DNA of 64,000 nucleotides from Belliella baltica DSM 15883 (GTDB taxonomy: Bacteria > Bacteroidota > Bacteroidia > Cytophagales > Cyclobacteriaceae): assembly GCF_000265405.1 (NCBI RefSeq), contig NC_018010.1:186001-250000 (forward strand), written 5' to 3'. Of the stretch, positions 62,715 to 64,000 are shown in pieces. The notes beneath the pieces are model-generated. The model did not search any database. It saw only the letters and a list, made by a program, of their open reading frames with translations, and was not told the DNA's origin. The position numbers and the translations under genes were made by a program. The number at the start of each line of letters is the position of its first letter. Within the stretch, counting starts at the first letter, position 1.

Positions 62715-64000
62715 TTAATAATTAGGATTTTGAGTAAGATTTGGATTAACATCTCTGGCGTTTAGAGGAATTGGCATTAAAGTCCTCCAAGAAGGGATTC
62801 CAAATTCGTCTTCAGCTCTTCCAGTCCTAACCATATCATGCCATCTATGACCTTCAAAAGCAAATTCCAATCTACGCTCATCTAATAAAACATCCATTGC
62901 CGCTTCTTCATTTGTAGGAAGGACAACAACTAAAGTATTATCGTTAAATGCTCTTCTTCTAACAGATTGTATATCTTGAGAAGCTCCTAAGAAATTTCCT
63001 GTTTTAATTCGAGCTTCTGCTCTAGTCAAATACATATCTGCAATTCTTAGTATATGAACTCCATCAGTACCTGTTGTATTGTCTCTATATTTAAAATTAA
63101 CAAAAACACCAGGAGCTTCTTCTCGGATGGATGATTGTCTTCTTAGGTCACCTGCTTCAAAAGAATTCCAAAGATCTTCAGTTGCACCGAATTCAAAACG
63201 ACCACCATTATCCCTTCCGTACCACCAAGTAACAGGATTTTGATTGTTTGCATCGAAGAATAATTCAAAAATTGCTTCTTGAGTTCCTTTTCCCGCAACC
63301 ATACTCTCGAAGGGAACTAAACTGTACAAACTATTTGATATAACTTCAGAAGCCAATGTCTCAGCTTGAGCATAATTCTCATCATACAAATAAACTTTAG
63401 CTAAAAGCGCTTGCGCTGCACCTCTTGTTGCTCTGTGTCTAGTATCATTATTTGTCGCATATGAGACAGGTAAAAACCCAATAGCAGCATTTAGATCACT
63501 AATGATTTGAGTATATACAGTAGTCTTTGGATCTCTAGAGACAAAGTAAGAATCATCTATTGGAGCAGCTGTAGGTGTAGTTATCAAAGGAACATCACCA
63601 AAATAGTTTGCAAGGTTAAAATGATTCAAAGCTCTAACAAACAACGCTTCACCCTTGTACTGATCTTTTAGTGCCTGAGCCATGTCTATACCATCTACTT
63701 GCGCAATGATATTATTTGCTCTATTGATACTATTGTAAGCAGAAGCCCAGATCGCACCAATTTCTCCATTCACAGCATCCCAGTTTTTCAAATCTAGATC
63801 TCTCCATGTATTGAAAGAGCCAGTATGCGAAACATCGTTTGATGCAATATCGCCAACCACGTTCATTCTAAAACCAAGGTTATCACCATCTGCTAAGCCA
63901 CCATACATACCCAGAACAGCAGCATTTGCACCTTGCTGATTTACAAAAACAGCATTTGAAGACAGTGAATCCACTGGTTCCAGATTCAATAAATCATCTG
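62715..64000 (-). CDS. RagB/SusD-family nutrient-uptake outer membrane lipoprotein (partial)
   Basis: The C-terminal 428 residues of a SusD-type protein; the frame stays open to the window edge (DDLLNLEPVDSL reads on past 63989), so the lipoprotein signal is outside. Visible family features are GMYGGLADGDNLGFR, the TPR-like YKGEALFVRALNHFNLANYF and TRGAAQALLAKVYLYDENYA helices, HILRIADMYLTRAEARIKTG and the C-terminal ERRLEFAFEGHRWHDMVRTG. SusD proteins bind glycans or peptides at the cell surface over a SusC TonB channel, which should lie just beyond 64000. The substrate cannot be told from this protein alone. Confidence 0.93.
   Translation of the reverse strand, partial: DDLLNLEPVDSLSSNAVFVNQQGANAAVLGMYGGLADGDNLGFRMNVVGDIASNDVSHTGSFNTWRDLDLKNWDAVNGEIGAIWASAYNSINRANNIIAQVDGIDMAQALKDQYKGEALFVRALNHFNLANYFGDVPLITTPTAAPIDDSYFVSRDPKTTVYTQIISDLNAAIGFLPVSYATNNDTRHRATRGAAQALLAKVYLYDENYAQAETLASEVISNSLYSLVPFESMVAGKGTQEAIFELFFDANNQNPVTWWYGRDNGGRFEFGATEDLWNSFEAGDLRRQSSIREEAPGVFVNFKYRDNTTGTDGVHILRIADMYLTRAEARIKTGNFLGASQDIQSVRRRAFNDNTLVVVLPTNEEAAMDVLLDERRLEFAFEGHRWHDMVRTGRAEDEFGIPSWRTLMPIPLNARDVNPNLTQNPNY

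Noticed and set aside
1..64000. tRNA, rRNA, tmRNA or known riboswitches
   Set aside because: I scanned the intergenic regions by eye and saw no cloverleaf, anticodon arm or conserved riboswitch core; a covariance search would be needed to exclude small ones.

Overview
The window looks like chromosomal DNA of a Bacteroidota bacterium, probably order Cytophagales and family Cyclobacteriaceae (Algoriphagus/Belliella-like). The family-level placement is inference from gene content. Supporting signs are low GC, no Shine-Dalgarno sites, several TAnnTTTG promoter elements, a GLPGLI protein, a SusD-type lipoprotein, DUF4295 beside rpmG/rpmB, an E1 alpha-beta fusion and many SPI/SPII-exported proteins. 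No rRNA, tRNA or CRISPR array was seen.

Layout. 1-3453 is mobile DNA: an IS66-family element whose terminal repeat starts at base 1, a CxxC lipoprotein gene whose 5' end it removed, and an IS1595-family element. 3485-7273 holds a small four-cysteine secreted peptide, a GLPGLI protein and a TonB-receptor-like outer-membrane protein, probably one functional locus. 7274-8500 is repeat-rich (a 162-bp tandem repeat, GGTTAA-type repeats) and carries a frameshifted ArsC/Spx-like gene. 8500-14177 has hemL, a TPR plus periplasmic-binding protein and guaA. Between the last two, a RelE/ParE toxin-antitoxin pair is bracketed by two ~185-bp direct repeats.

14254-19896 (minus strand) holds a ligase-associated exonuclease, a DUF4221 lipoprotein, a flavin reductase with two small partners, and a pterin group: an SDR lacking the catalytic Tyr, folE and a mammalian-type 6-pyruvoyl-tetrahydropterin synthase. 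Two inverted repeats sharing the half-site TTGTTTAA sit here. 20249-25655 is envelope biosynthesis: two convergent L,D-transpeptidases, kdsA, kdsC and a GNAT-nitrilase fusion. 25814-36873 runs through an mscS with an in-frame stop, a DUF6089 protein, leuS, slyD, an adenosine kinase, a GDPD and rimO. 36874-37496 is non-coding but contains a 105-bp inverted-repeat element and a candidate small RNA. 37497-49005 holds an HMA-AraC regulator, the E1 fusion, rpmB-rpmG-DUF4295-ftsY, rocD, a porin, a TlpA protein and hemB. 49455-64000 holds dnaK, MOSC, hemE, a collagen-like lipoprotein, an ABC exporter, truA, DUF4293, a Cys/Met PLP enzyme, a second PTPS and a partial susD running off the end.

Four genes look damaged: an IS-truncated lipoprotein, one frameshift and two in-frame TGA codons. 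TGA works as a normal stop elsewhere here, so these are either young pseudogenes or sequence errors. The most interesting material is the Cys-peptide/GLPGLI/receptor locus, the pterin-SDR-flavin cluster with its shared palindromic motif, the toxin-antitoxin insertion whose repeat ends inside a terminator hairpin, and the candidate small RNA.
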